NCBI GenBank assembly: GCA_947379965.1
Contig: CANCPC010000009.1
Span: 1 to 46,363, forward strand
DNA length: 46,363 bases
Direction: 5' to 3'
Origin: Flavobacteriaceae bacterium
GTDB lineage: Bacteria > Bacteroidota > Bacteroidia > Flavobacteriales > Flavobacteriaceae
Positions 9,101 through 17,457 of the stretch are shown piece by piece. The notes beneath the pieces were generated by a model. That model ran no database searches and was not told where the DNA came from. It saw only the letters and a list, made by a program, of their open reading frames with translations. The position numbers and the translations under genes are program-made. Every line of letters starts with the position of its first letter. Positions within the stretch are counted from its first letter, which is position 1.

Positions 9101-9513
9101 TCGGTCAAATCGTTCCACACATCGGTGTAACGCATCACGGTTTTTTTACAGGCTTCGTTGTATTCTTCTACAGAAATTGTTTTCCCAATATCTTCTTTGG
9201 TAATTCCCAATGAAGCCTCAGTACCTAATTCTACAGGTAAACCATGAGTATCCCAACCCGCTTTACGCTTAACTTGAAATCCTTTTTGAGTTTTATACCG
9301 ACAAAATATATCTTTAATCGCACGCGCCATCACGTGGTGAATTCCCGGCAATCCGTTTGCCGAAGGTGGTCCTTCAAAAAAAACGAATGGTGGGTTGCCT
9401 TCACGAGTGGTTACACTCTTCTCGAATATGTTTTCTTTTTTCCAAAAATCAAGTACTTCTGATGCAACTGTTGGCAAGTTAAGTCCTTTGTATTCAGTGA
9501 ATTTTATGCTCAT
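6112..9513 (-). CDS. ileS: Isoleucyl-tRNA synthetase
   Basis: It charges tRNA-Ile with isoleucine. It is a class I enzyme. The HIGH-type motif is within PPSANGLPGIHH (about 49-60) and the KMSKR loop is near residue 680 (QKMSKRLGN). The segment WTTTPWTLPSN marks the editing (CP1) domain. At 1133 residues it is the long form usual in Bacteroidota; the C-terminal region after about 900 is the anticodon-binding and extension part. The ATG start directly precedes SIKFTEYKGLNLP, the normal N-terminus. It heads an ileS-dksA unit ended by a strong terminator. A probable promoter with a heptamer repeat in its -33 region lies upstream. Confidence 0.97.
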   Translation of the reverse strand: MSIKFTEYKGLNLPTVASEVLDFWKKENIFEKSVTTREGNPPFVFFEGPPSANGLPGIHHVMARAIKDIFCRYKTQKGFQVKRKAGWDTHGLPVELGTEASLGITKEDIGKTISVEEYNEACKKTVMRYTDVWNDLTEKMGYWVDMEDPYITYKSKYMETVWWILKQIYNKDLMYKGYTIQPYSPKAGTGLSSHEVNQPGSYRDVTDTTVVAQFKALSETLPSFLQGFGAIHILAWTTTPWTLPSNTALTVGPKIDYVLVKTFNQYTFLPSNVVLAKNLVGKQFSKGFFESTEASDFENFKEGDKKIPFQILAECKGADLVGIRYEQLMKFTLPYQNPENAFRVISGDFVTTEDGTGIVHTAPTFGADDAKVAKEAIPEVPPMLVLDENGNPVPLINLQGKFIEGLGSYSGKYVKNEYYTEGEAPERSMDVEIAIQLKEENKAFKVEKYVHSYPHCWRTDTPILYYPLDSWFIEITKVRDRMFDLNETINWKPKATGEGRFGNWLKNANDWNLSRSRFWGIPLPIWRNEEGTEEILIGSVEELYNEIEKAIAAGFQKENPFKGFEIGNMDEANYDLIDLHKNVVDEITLVSATGKPMKRESDLIDVWFDSGSMPYAQWHYPFENKDKIDGNKDFPADFIAEGVDQTRGWFYTLHAISTLVFDKVAYKNVVSNGLVLDKNGQKMSKRLGNAADPFETLNEYGPDATRWYMISNANPWDNLKFDLEGIAEVRRKFFGTLYNTYSFFALYANIDNFSYAEAEIPLNERPEIDQWIISELNTLVKVVDEAYADYEPTKAARAISEFVQENLSNWYVRLCRRRFWKGEYATDKIAAYQTLYTCLLTISKLGAPIAPFFMDKLYRDLTLATQSEKFDSVHLAEFPKYVGNFVDKSLESKMQKAQTISSLVLSLRKKEMIKVRQPLQKVMIPVLDTNQRSEIEAISDLIKAEVNVKEIVLLDDASGILVKQIKPNFKALGPRFGKDIGLISKEIQALSQEKMNQLEREGNLSLVIAGNSINLTLEDVEISSQDIEGWLVANSNGITVALDITISDELKEEGIARELVNRIQNLRKDSGFEVTDKIKVHLQKNSILEKAIKANEGYIKSETLTESLVFEENISDGIEIEFDEIKTKIAITK

Positions 9514-9538
9514 TTTATCCTTTTCTTAAATCGTGGTG

Positions 9539-9568
9539 CGAAAGTAAGGAATTTAAGTAAATAGGCAA
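9539..9568 (-). promoter_or_regulatory. Probable ileS promoter
   Basis: On the minus strand TTG (9566-9568), a 19-base spacer and TACTTTCG (9539-9546; one mismatch to TAnnTTTG) precede the ATG by about 25 bases. The -33 TTG falls inside the GGCAAAA repeat. Confidence 0.5.
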
Positions 9569-9584
9569 AAGGCAAAAGGCAAAA
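9564..9584. repeat. GGCAAAA tandem heptamer (3 copies)
   Basis: Three perfect copies of GGCAAAA with a 7-base period. They overlap the -33 region of the probable ileS promoter. Confidence 0.9.
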
Positions 9585-9646
9585 GTTGCAGATTTAAGTT
9601 AATTTGTTTTGTTAGTAACTGCAACTATTATTTCAATTCAAAAAGT

Positions 9647-10474
9647 TTATTTCTTTTCTAGGATATTTTTCGAAACTGATGCTATTTCTTTTAGCAACAA
9701 AGGGAAAGATGGTTCTGCCATGCCGCCATGATTAAAGCCTTGCAATTCGTATAGTCTAGTGTTTTTATTCCCATTTAATTTCATCATTCGCAAAAAATAT
9801 GCATTTTCTTCGTATCGCCCGAGTAATTCCATTTCACGGTCGCCAGTTATGAGCAAGATCGGAGGTGTTTGGGCACGGACAAAATTGATTGGTGCGTATT
9901 TATCGATGGTAGGTTGTTCACTTTTTATGCCTTGTTCGTTTCTAATCGTAAAATGAGTAATGACTTGGCCACTAAAAGGAATTAGCCCTGCTATTTGCAT
10001 TGGATCAATATTATATTGAGCAAGATACGATTTGTCCATAGTAATCATCATTCCTAAATAAGCACCTGCAGAATGACCCGAAACAAAAATTAATTTAGTG
10101 TTTCCTCCATATTTTTCAATGTTTTTAAAAACCCATGAAACCGCTGCGGCAGCATCATCAATATAAGCTGGAGCAACGACTTTTGGAGATAATCTATATT
10201 CTACTCCAATTACGGCATAGCCTTTATTCATTAACGCTTTTGGGATTTGTTTTTCTCCAGATTTTAATCCGCCTCCGTGAAACCAAATAATTGTGGAAAA
10301 ATCTTTTAAATTTTCAGGATAATAAACATCTAAAGTGCATTGAGACTCTATGTAAGAGTTGTTTTTGGTAATGCTGTCAGAGTAATAATGAATGTTTGTT
10401 TCGGTTTTATATTTTTGTTGTGCGTTTGAAAATAAGATGGTTCCGAGGAATAAAACAAAAACTAATTTTTTCAT
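9647..10474 (-). CDS. Secreted alpha/beta hydrolase (carboxylesterase type)
   Basis: An esterase or lipase of the HGGG (hormone-sensitive lipase/BD-FAE-like) group. A signal peptide (1-18, ending SNA) predicts export. HGGG (66-69) forms the oxyanion hole. GHSAG (133-137) holds the nucleophile Ser135. Asp212 in TGDREM and His249 in GFNHGG complete the triad. Its 275 residues are typical. Substrate cannot be told from sequence. It has its own -7 box and sits between recO and ileS on the same strand. Confidence 0.9.
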   Translation of the reverse strand: MKKLVFVLFLGTILFSNAQQKYKTETNIHYYSDSITKNNSYIESQCTLDVYYPENLKDFSTIIWFHGGGLKSGEKQIPKALMNKGYAVIGVEYRLSPKVVAPAYIDDAAAAVSWVFKNIEKYGGNTKLIFVSGHSAGAYLGMMITMDKSYLAQYNIDPMQIAGLIPFSGQVITHFTIRNEQGIKSEQPTIDKYAPINFVRAQTPPILLITGDREMELLGRYEENAYFLRMMKLNGNKNTRLYELQGFNHGGMAEPSFPLLLKEIASVSKNILEKK

Positions 10475-10492
10475 TTGAAGTTATTTAGGATT

Positions 10493-10500
10493 CAAATATA
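10493..10500 (-). promoter_or_regulatory. Likely -7 box for the esterase
   Basis: TATATTTG on the minus strand, 18 bases before the ATG. A TTG (10526-10528) lies 25 bases further up, slightly too far for consensus. Confidence 0.45.
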
Positions 10501-10652
10501 GAAAATTAATTTGTTTTAGATTTGACAATTATTGTTTTGCTTTAGAAATTGAATTTGAAATTTCAAGCATTTAGACTTGGATTCTTAACAAAAGCTTATC
10601 GCGAATTTTTGATATGTAAAAACAAAACAATCTATGAGATGAATCTCCAATT

Positions 10653-11366
10653 TTAAGAAAACACAGCTGCTAAAACTTCCAAAGATTTTGGTTTCCGAAA
10701 ACCGTCAAGATGACAAGAAAAATAATCGATTAGGGTTTTCAAAACGATTTGTCTTTCGAGAACATGAAAAGTTTTCTGGTCATTATCGAATTTTAGTGGA
10801 ATTAGTTTTTTGAACAGATTCGTTTCGTGTTCGGTGAGAGAACCTATGCCGTGAAATGGGGTAAAAAAGCCTTCGTTAAGATTAAAAAAAGGAAATTCTA
10901 TTTCGGAAATATCTGGATAAAAACCAAGATATTTGGTAATTTCCAACATCAGAATCAGATGAAAATTAGCATTTTGGTCATGATTATCAAGCCAAAGTAA
11001 TGCAGTTTCCAAAAAGATAAAAAGAGGCTCATTTTTTTCTTCCTCATGAATAGAATGATGTAAGATTTCCGAAATAAACATAACAATCGTACTTTTTAAA
11101 ATATCGGTATGAATTGTTTGAAATGGCGTCGCAATTTTGATTTCCTTAAAATTTTCTAATGTTCCTTTGTTTTTATGAACGGCTTCGATTTCTAGAATCG
11201 TTAGTGGTTGGAAATACGCGATTTTTTGATTTGATTTACGAGAGGAAAAAGCATCACGAACAAAATACGTTTTTAATCCATTAGATTGCGTAAAGCATTT
11301 TACAATCAAGCTTTTCTCTTGATATTTGAGAGAGGAAAGAACGATGGCTTTGGTTTTTACTTGCAT
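10653..11366 (-). CDS. recO: DNA repair protein RecO
   Basis: RecO works with RecF and RecR to load RecA on SSB-covered single-stranded DNA during gap repair. The N-terminal OB fold is recognisable from VKTKAIVLSSLKYQEKSLIVKCFTQ-type sequence (residues 2-27 region), followed by the helical domain. Its 237 residues are the normal length. I see no four-Cys zinc motif, which many RecO proteins also lack. It follows the acyltransferase gene by 47 bases on the same strand. Confidence 0.93.
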   Translation of the reverse strand: MQVKTKAIVLSSLKYQEKSLIVKCFTQSNGLKTYFVRDAFSSRKSNQKIAYFQPLTILEIEAVHKNKGTLENFKEIKIATPFQTIHTDILKSTIVMFISEILHHSIHEEEKNEPLFIFLETALLWLDNHDQNANFHLILMLEITKYLGFYPDISEIEFPFFNLNEGFFTPFHGIGSLTEHETNLFKKLIPLKFDNDQKTFHVLERQIVLKTLIDYFSCHLDGFRKPKSLEVLAAVFS

Positions 11367-11413
11367 GAAATGCTTTTATTAATTTAAATGTTTGTTCGAT
11401 TATTATCTTTTGA

Positions 11414-12472
11414 TTATGAATGTTTTTTTAAATTCAAAAAATAACTTTCTATGTATTTATAGGATAAATGAGCCGCGAGAATTGTAAAAAACAAAACTGA
11501 AAAATTAAAAATAAGTATTGAATTAAGACTTGAAATTTTTAATGGCACTTTAAATTTCAAGTACAGAAAACCTACCATTTGCATCATTATTGCATGAAAC
11601 ATGTAGATTCCGTAAGATATTTTTCCAAGATAATTAAGTAGCCTATTTTCTAATACCATAAATGGTTTTTCTACTAAAATACTAATGGTAAAACCAAATA
11701 AAAGAATACTTAAAAGATGATAATAAAAATCCGTTAAACTGTTTTTGAAAATTGATGTTGTAAAATACAACCCAAAAATTATAAAAACTATAGTATTGAA
11801 TTTTTGGAGTTTTATTTTATTATTAAAAGCCCATATAGAACAAATTCCACTAAATGAAAAATAGAAAAATAGCATAGAATATTTTTTTAGAAAAGGGAAA
11901 TAATCCGAAAAATACAAAACGAAATATACCCATGTGAAAAACAATAAAAACCGAACAATTTGCTTAAAAGGCAAAATATAAATAAGAGGAGCAATAAGTA
12001 AATAAAATTGTTCTTCAATGCCAAGAGACCATAAAACCTCTAGGATACCACCAGGTTTATAGCTAGCAAAAATGTTTGGAAACAGAGTAAAAGAAAGGAA
12101 AATACCCCAAATTAAATTGTAATTATTTTCATAATTAAATCCAAAATAAGGTAAAATAAATCGATAATAGAATAATCCAAACAGGAGTACAATATAATAT
12201 AATGGCAAAATACGGAGTGCTCTTCTTTTAAAGAATTTTGCTAAGTCAATGGAACTTGTAATTGCTTTTTCCCTATATAATTGCCTAATAATCAAAAACC
12301 CACTTAGGGAAAAAAACATATATACAGCCTCTGTCCCCTTATTTAAAATTGCTAAATTATCGAAAAAAGGAAACCCTCGATTATGACAAAATTGATGGAT
12401 ATGAAAAGTTACAACTAAAGTAGCTAAAATAAACCTTACGGCTGTTAAATTGGGTAGTCTTTCATATTTCAT
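11414..12472 (-). CDS. Membrane acyltransferase, family 3 (OafA/YrhL type)
   Basis: An integral membrane enzyme that transfers acyl (often acetyl) groups to surface sugars. It has about ten hydrophobic segments over 352 residues. The N-terminus shows the family pattern LTAVRFILATLVVTFHIHQ with the putative active-site His in FHIH, then SLSGFLIIR and FFKRRALRILPLYY. It lies between porZ and recO with gaps of 24 and 47 bases, so it is probably co-transcribed with them. A link to lipopolysaccharide modification is attractive because T9SS cargo is anchored on A-LPS, but nothing in the sequence proves it. Confidence 0.9.
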   Translation of the reverse strand: MKYERLPNLTAVRFILATLVVTFHIHQFCHNRGFPFFDNLAILNKGTEAVYMFFSLSGFLIIRQLYREKAITSSIDLAKFFKRRALRILPLYYIVLLFGLFYYRFILPYFGFNYENNYNLIWGIFLSFTLFPNIFASYKPGGILEVLWSLGIEEQFYLLIAPLIYILPFKQIVRFLLFFTWVYFVLYFSDYFPFLKKYSMLFFYFSFSGICSIWAFNNKIKLQKFNTIVFIIFGLYFTTSIFKNSLTDFYYHLLSILLFGFTISILVEKPFMVLENRLLNYLGKISYGIYMFHAIMMQMVGFLYLKFKVPLKISSLNSILIFNFSVLFFTILAAHLSYKYIESYFLNLKKHS

Positions 12473-12496
12473 TTAGCCAATACTTTTATTGATAAA

Positions 12497-14785
12497 TTAC
12501 CTAATAATCATCACTTTTTTTACTTTAGTTTCAACTCCATCTTGTGCCGCTACAAAAATCATGTACACGCCTGTAGCTACTTTATATTTTCCGAATGCAG
12601 TTGTATCCCATTCTATTGTTCCCCCTTGTGAAGTAGTTTCGTAAACAAGATTGCCTTCTATATCGGTGATTTTTACGTTGGCTTTATCTATTAATCCAGT
12701 AATTTTTACCGTACCTGTAAATTCGGGCCGAACAGGATTTGGATAAACATAGACGTTATTTAAATCATTGTTAGCGCTCGTTGAAGTTCCTTTGAAAGAA
12801 ACTAACCCTTTATCTGTAGCAATGAAAACTTCACCAGTACCATTATTTATATCAACATCGTTAATGCTATTACTTGGCAATGGAGAATTTGCTGCCGTGA
12901 AATGATAGATAGTTTGTTGCCCATTTGGCGAAACCAAGAATATTCCCGAATCTAAGGTTCCTATCCATTTATTATTGGCACCATCAACAACTATATCCGT
13001 GATAAATTGTTGATACATCAATTCTTGAGCTAAATTATTATCTAAAATAATTATAGAATTAGTTTTTAATTGGGTATCGGTTAAAAAACTACTTACACTT
13101 GGCAACACCCTCAATCCGCTTGATGTTCCAATCCAAAGTTCGTCTCTATTATCGACTGTAATTGCTCTAACATCTGCACTAGGTAAATTGCCGGCATCGG
13201 TTCCTACAGTAATTTTTTTGAATTTATTCAGACTTTCATTGAATCCTAAAACACCTTCCCTGTAACTTGCAATCCATTTTGTACCTTTTTTGTCAATTGC
13301 CATTTTGTTATAACTGTTATCTTCACTACTATTCAAAATAGTTTCAGTCGAATAACTTTGCCATTGTCCGTCTTTTTTTAATTCTTTTAACCCGTTTTTA
13401 ACCCTACTATTATTCATCCATAGATTTCCAAAACTATCAAATACAGCCCCATTAATTCGAACATCATTATGATAACCTGGAATAAGTGTAATTTCTTCTA
13501 GACTACTATTGGTTTGATTATACAAAACAGTGGGGATATCATTATCAATTTTTAGCAAGCCCGAATAAAAGGAACTTGCAAAAACTTGATTTTCATTATT
13601 AGGATTTACAGTAATTCTTGTAATTGATTTTGCTCCCAATACCTTCTCATATGGAATGTTTAACCATCCCGAAGTATTGTATTTACTAACACCATAGCTT
13701 TGCAAAGGATAAGGGTTATAAGTGCTTGTGTAACTTCCATAAACTGCCCAAAGTGAAGTTGTGGTTGCTTGAAGAGCAAATATATTGTTTCTAGAAGGTC
13801 CGCTTGGTGTGCTGTTTTCAAAAACTGTAGAAATAGAAATTGTAGTATTAATTAGCCCATTTGTTTGTGTACCAATGTAAATAGAATCGCCAATACTTGT
13901 TGCACAAGTAAAAATTGGAGTACTTTCTGAAATTTGACTACTATCAATTTTTCGTAACAAACCTATTTGTGAATCAAAAATATAAACACTACTTGAAGTT
14001 GTTACAATCAAATAATTAGAGATCGCTCTCATGTCTACAGAAGTTTGAGAAAGTTGAAAATAATCTGAAAATGTATTAGAAATAGGACTGTATTTATTTA
14101 TAGATCCAGATGTATTTATTGCTATAAGTTCCGTTCCAAAAGCCTCAACACTTGACCAATTCCCTAAAGCAATTTGTGTCCATTGGCTGTAATCAATTAA
14201 ATTATTATTTGTAATCGATGCTTTTCTAATACCATTATTTGTTGCTGCATAAATGAAACCTTTATAAACCGTAGTTTGTGTTACTTTTGTCTCGGTCCCA
14301 AAATCTCCAATAAAATAGGTGTCGCCGAACTGTGCTGTAGCTAAATTAAATTGGACGATCCCAAAATCGCATGAAACATAAACAATTCCATTATATTCCA
14401 TAAAATGATTAATTTTCTTTATGCCTGACGGAAGCTGTTTGCTAATAATATCAACCACTTTTATCATGCTCCCATCGGCTTCATTAATGACAATCATTAA
14501 TCCACTTTCATAACCCACAAGGGTTTTATTTAAGGTTTTACTATAATACAAAGAGGAGATCGTTTCACCCGAAAGACCATCAATAGTATTGGTTGTTTTT
14601 ATTTCGTTTGTAGCTGTTTTTTTTGAAAATAATGCGTTTTCAGAAGCTGCAAAAATAGTTGATGGAGATTCTGATAAATCTTTAATGTTATTATACGAAA
14701 AATAACCTTTCCATTGCAAATTGTTTTGTGCAAAAGCTATTTGCACAACAATCAGAAATAGAAAATAAAATAGCTTGTTTTTCAT
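12497..14785 (-). CDS. porZ: PorZ-like T9SS protein (beta-propeller, C-terminal sorting-like domain)
   Basis: PorZ is a surface component of the T9SS attachment complex in Porphyromonas, where it helps deliver A-LPS to sortase PorU. This protein has a signal peptide (MKNKLFYFLFLIVVQIAFA, then Q), an array of propeller repeats of the two-component-regulator type (for example NIKDLSESPSTIFAASENAL and repeated LWIGT/KWIGT-like blades), and a C-terminal VYPNPVRPEFTGTVKI domain resembling a type A sorting signal. Its 762 residues are close to PorZ (about 780). I choose the ATG at 14785; a TTG three codons upstream is less likely. The acyltransferase follows after 24 bases. Confidence 0.82.
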   Translation of the reverse strand: MKNKLFYFLFLIVVQIAFAQNNLQWKGYFSYNNIKDLSESPSTIFAASENALFSKKTATNEIKTTNTIDGLSGETISSLYYSKTLNKTLVGYESGLMIVINEADGSMIKVVDIISKQLPSGIKKINHFMEYNGIVYVSCDFGIVQFNLATAQFGDTYFIGDFGTETKVTQTTVYKGFIYAATNNGIRKASITNNNLIDYSQWTQIALGNWSSVEAFGTELIAINTSGSINKYSPISNTFSDYFQLSQTSVDMRAISNYLIVTTSSSVYIFDSQIGLLRKIDSSQISESTPIFTCATSIGDSIYIGTQTNGLINTTISISTVFENSTPSGPSRNNIFALQATTTSLWAVYGSYTSTYNPYPLQSYGVSKYNTSGWLNIPYEKVLGAKSITRITVNPNNENQVFASSFYSGLLKIDNDIPTVLYNQTNSSLEEITLIPGYHNDVRINGAVFDSFGNLWMNNSRVKNGLKELKKDGQWQSYSTETILNSSEDNSYNKMAIDKKGTKWIASYREGVLGFNESLNKFKKITVGTDAGNLPSADVRAITVDNRDELWIGTSSGLRVLPSVSSFLTDTQLKTNSIIILDNNLAQELMYQQFITDIVVDGANNKWIGTLDSGIFLVSPNGQQTIYHFTAANSPLPSNSINDVDINNGTGEVFIATDKGLVSFKGTSTSANNDLNNVYVYPNPVRPEFTGTVKITGLIDKANVKITDIEGNLVYETTSQGGTIEWDTTAFGKYKVATGVYMIFVAAQDGVETKVKKVMIIR

Positions 14786-14807
14786 TATTCTCAAAAATAT
14801 TGATTCG

Positions 14808-14815
14808 CAAATATA
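14808..14815 (-). promoter_or_regulatory. Likely -7 box for porZ
   Basis: TATATTTG on the minus strand, about 22 bases before the ATG and after the gdhA terminator. Confidence 0.5.
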
Positions 14816-14850
14816 CTACAAACGAAAGTTTTTGTATTTTGTTTCCAAAA

Positions 14851-14892
14851 TAAAAAATATGTCTTTCTCCGAAAACGAAAAAAGACATATTT
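14851..14892 (-). terminator. Terminator after gdhA
   Basis: AAATATGTCTTT (14855-14866) and AAAGACATATTT (14881-14892) make a perfect 12-base stem. On the minus strand a T-rich run follows. Confidence 0.85.
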
Positions 14893-14914
14893 AAATATTT
14901 GAATTTAGTATAAA

Positions 14915-16258
14915 CTAAACCACTCCTTGAGCTAGCATAGCATCAGCAACTTTTACAAAACCTGCAATGTTAGCTCCTTTTACATAGTTTACATAACCAC
15001 TTTCTTCAACCCCATATTTTTTGCATTGATTATGAATACCAATCATAATTTCTTTTAATCGCTCATCTACTTCTTCACTTGTCCAGTTTAATCGAATAGA
15101 ATTTTGAGTCATCTCTAGTCCAGAGGCCGCAACACCACCTGCATTAGCTGCTTTTCCGGGTGCATAAAGAACTTTGTTGTTCAAAAACTGTTTAATAGCG
15201 TCTAAAGTACATGGCATATTTGCTGCTTCTGTGACACAAATTACACCATTGGCAATTAGCATTTTCGCATCGACTTCGTTTAATTCGTTTTGAGTAGCGC
15301 ATGGAATGGCAATATCAACTTTAACTTCCCACACACTTTTACCTTTATGAAAAACTGCATTCGGGTATTTCTCTATAAAGGCTTCGGCTTTATTATCGCC
15401 TCTAGCTCTCATCTCTAACATAAAATCAATTTTTTCTCCTGAAATCCCGTCTTCATCATAAATGTATCCATCAGGACCAGAAAGTGTTAAAATTTTTCCT
15501 CCTAATTCATTTATTTTTAAGGCAACCCCCCAAGCTACATTTCCGAATCCGGAAATAGCCACAGTTTTTCCTTTTATCTCATGACCAATGGTTCGAAGCA
15601 TTTGCTCAGTAAAATAAACTACGCCATAACCTGTAGCTTCTGGGCGGATTAACGAGCCTCCGTAAGCGATTCCTTTTCCGGTTAGAACTCCTGTAAATTC
15701 ATTTCTAATTCGTTTATATTGACCAAAAAGATAGCCAATTTCTCGCGCTCCAACACCAATATCGCCAGCGGGAACATCAATATCTGGACCAATATGTCTA
15801 CACAATTCGGTCATAAAAGATTGACAAAAACGCATTACTTCTGCGTCCGATTTTCCTTGAGGATCAAAATCAGATCCTCCTTTTCCGCCACCCATTGGCA
15901 ACGTTGTTAAGCTGTTTTTAAAAACTTGTTCGAAAGCAAGAAATTTAAGCACCGATAGATTTACGGTGTGATGAAAACGAATCCCGCCTTTATAAGGACC
16001 TATGGCTGAATTCATCTGAATTCGAAATCCTCTGTTCACCCTGATTTCACCTGTATCATCAACCCATGGAACTCTAAATATTATAGATCGTTCCGGTTCA
16101 GCAATTCGTAGAAGTAAATTCTTTCCATCATATTTTTTTTGCTCGGCAATAAAAGGGATAACAGTTTCGGCAAATTCTCTAACCGCTTGAATAAACTCTG
16201 GCTCATTCGGATTTTTAGCCTCGACTTGAGTCATAAATTGATTGATTTTATGTTCCAT
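14915..16258 (-). CDS. gdhA: Glutamate dehydrogenase, NADP-type
   Basis: It interconverts 2-oxoglutarate plus ammonia and glutamate. From the chosen start (MEHKINQFM) it is 447 residues, the same as E. coli GdhA. The catalytic segment LPMGGGKGGSDFDPQGKSDAE (from 120) carries the active Lys126. The substrate-binding region GGIRFH (91-96) and the Rossmann motif GFGNVAWG are present. An upstream TTG would add 22 hydrophobic residues with no counterpart in the family, and it is rejected. A TATATTTG box lies about 90 bases upstream. A perfect 12-base hairpin terminates the gene, so it is monocistronic. Confidence 0.97.
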   Translation of the reverse strand: MEHKINQFMTQVEAKNPNEPEFIQAVREFAETVIPFIAEQKKYDGKNLLLRIAEPERSIIFRVPWVDDTGEIRVNRGFRIQMNSAIGPYKGGIRFHHTVNLSVLKFLAFEQVFKNSLTTLPMGGGKGGSDFDPQGKSDAEVMRFCQSFMTELCRHIGPDIDVPAGDIGVGAREIGYLFGQYKRIRNEFTGVLTGKGIAYGGSLIRPEATGYGVVYFTEQMLRTIGHEIKGKTVAISGFGNVAWGVALKINELGGKILTLSGPDGYIYDEDGISGEKIDFMLEMRARGDNKAEAFIEKYPNAVFHKGKSVWEVKVDIAIPCATQNELNEVDAKMLIANGVICVTEAANMPCTLDAIKQFLNNKVLYAPGKAANAGGVAASGLEMTQNSIRLNWTSEEVDERLKEIMIGIHNQCKKYGVEESGYVNYVKGANIAGFVKVADAMLAQGVV

Positions 16259-16347
16259 TTTTAGGATAATTTTTTTAAATTTTATTAAAGATAATAACCA
16301 CTGAAAACAAAAAAACACATTCACGAAAAGGGTTTCGTTTATCTATA

Positions 16348-16355
16348 CAAATATA
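16348..16355 (-). promoter_or_regulatory. Possible -7 box for gdhA
   Basis: TATATTTG on the minus strand, about 90 bases before the chosen ATG. That would leave a long leader. No -33 TTG is seen. Confidence 0.4.
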
Positions 16356-16559
16356 CTTCATATGAAAATAATGTTACACGTTTTTATAATTTTATTACCC
16401 TAAATTCTCTGTTTTTATTAATGCAGAAGCAATTCAAATTAATTTAAGTGTTAATAACAATTAAATATAAAAAACCTTTAATTATGTAAGCTTAATATTG
16501 ATAATAATTGACGATTAAGTATATTTATTTTTTACCCTCGCTAATGATTGATGTTTTTA

Positions 16560-16567
16560 TATATTTG
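16560..16567 (+). promoter_or_regulatory. Likely -7 box for the gene at 16588
   Basis: TATATTTG, 20 bases before the ATG. The rest of the 329-base divergent spacer (16259-16587) shows nothing else I recognise. Confidence 0.5.
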
Positions 16568-16587
16568 TAAAAAATAATTTGTTTTTA

Positions 16588-17394
16588 ATGACCTCAAAAT
16601 TTAGAATAGTATCTATTTTCCTCTTTTTTGGATTTTCAAATATTGCACAGGCACAATTTGGATTTTCGCAAGAAATTGGAGTTATTGTTGGTCCAGTTGC
16701 CTTTCAATCCGATTATGGGGTAAGACACGATCTATCAACAAATGCAGGAAATACTGGTTATGGTATTGGAATTATACATTATTTGAACTTTTCATATAAA
16801 GCAGATTGTAATTGTTATACTCCCGAAACTTATTTTAATGATCACTTCAAATTAAGAAGTGAATTATCCTACAATAAAACTGAACTTAGGAATTTTGGTC
16901 AATGGGTAGATCCAATTAAAACAGGGCTTGGTGCAGACCAATTAAGAGCCATGAGAGGGAGTACCGATGTTACCAATATAGGAATACAACTAGAATATTT
17001 TCCGTTTAGTATTCGAGAATTCACCTCAACTATAGAAAGTTGGGGGCCTTTTATTAGCCTTGGAGGTCAGTTTAGCAGCTATAATCCAAAAGCTTGGTCA
17101 ACGATGGGTCCTTTAGGAACACCTTTAACAACATTTCCTAAATATTTAGTGCCTTCAGAGGGTCACGCTACAGGACTAACTTCCGAGGGTGGGACAGTTT
17201 GGTCCGTAGTATCTAGTTTAGGAACTCGCTATAAACTTGCTCCATTATCCGATTTGATGGTCGATTTTAGACTTCAATATTATTTTTCCGACTGGGTTGA
17301 CGGAAATAATCCAAATAAAAACCTTTTCAAAGAAAACAAAGCCAATGACTGGTTAGTTTGGTTTAATGTTGGTTATATTTATTACTTAGAATAA
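16588..17394 (+). CDS. Outer-membrane beta-barrel-like protein, THC0290_0291 type
   Basis: 268 residues from the ATG chosen here (a TTG three codons upstream is less likely). The signal peptide ends around SNIAQAQ. The mature part is aromatic- and Gly-rich with alternating strands, consistent with a small outer-membrane barrel. Distinctive segments are FGFSQEIGVIVGPVAFQSDYG, GIGIIHYLNFSYKADCNCYT with a Cys-x-Cys pair, and a final VWFNVGYIYYLE ending in an aromatic-rich strand. I recall this as the flavobacterial THC0290_0291 family, of unknown function; the name is from memory. It is divergent from gdhA and followed by a hairpin. Confidence 0.75.
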   Translation: MTSKFRIVSIFLFFGFSNIAQAQFGFSQEIGVIVGPVAFQSDYGVRHDLSTNAGNTGYGIGIIHYLNFSYKADCNCYTPETYFNDHFKLRSELSYNKTELRNFGQWVDPIKTGLGADQLRAMRGSTDVTNIGIQLEYFPFSIREFTSTIESWGPFISLGGQFSSYNPKAWSTMGPLGTPLTTFPKYLVPSEGHATGLTSEGGTVWSVVSSLGTRYKLAPLSDLMVDFRLQYYFSDWVDGNNPNKNLFKENKANDWLVWFNVGYIYYLE

Positions 17395-17404
17395 AAGAAA
17401 ATAA

Positions 17405-17443
17405 AAAAGAGGTTTTTTTGAAAAGAATCAATCAGCCTCTTTT
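17405..17443. terminator. Terminator between convergent genes
   Basis: AAAAGAGG (17405-17412) pairs with CCTCTTTT (17436-17443). T-rich sequence lies on both strands, so it can serve the barrel gene and the DinB gene. Confidence 0.75.
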
Positions 17444-17457
17444 ATCTTGTATAATTA

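Noticed and set aside
6086..9462. Several long plus-strand frames opposite ileS
   Set aside because: They are antisense to a clear ileS with all motifs; long shadow frames are expected opposite a conserved low-GC gene.
6112..9513. Mupirocin-resistant IleS
   Set aside because: Length alone does not show it; the drug-contact residues cannot be judged without an alignment.
16259..16324. Longer gdhA start at 16324 giving 469 residues
   Set aside because: The extra 22 hydrophobic residues start with TTG and do not fit a cytoplasmic enzyme; the internal ATG gives exactly the family length.
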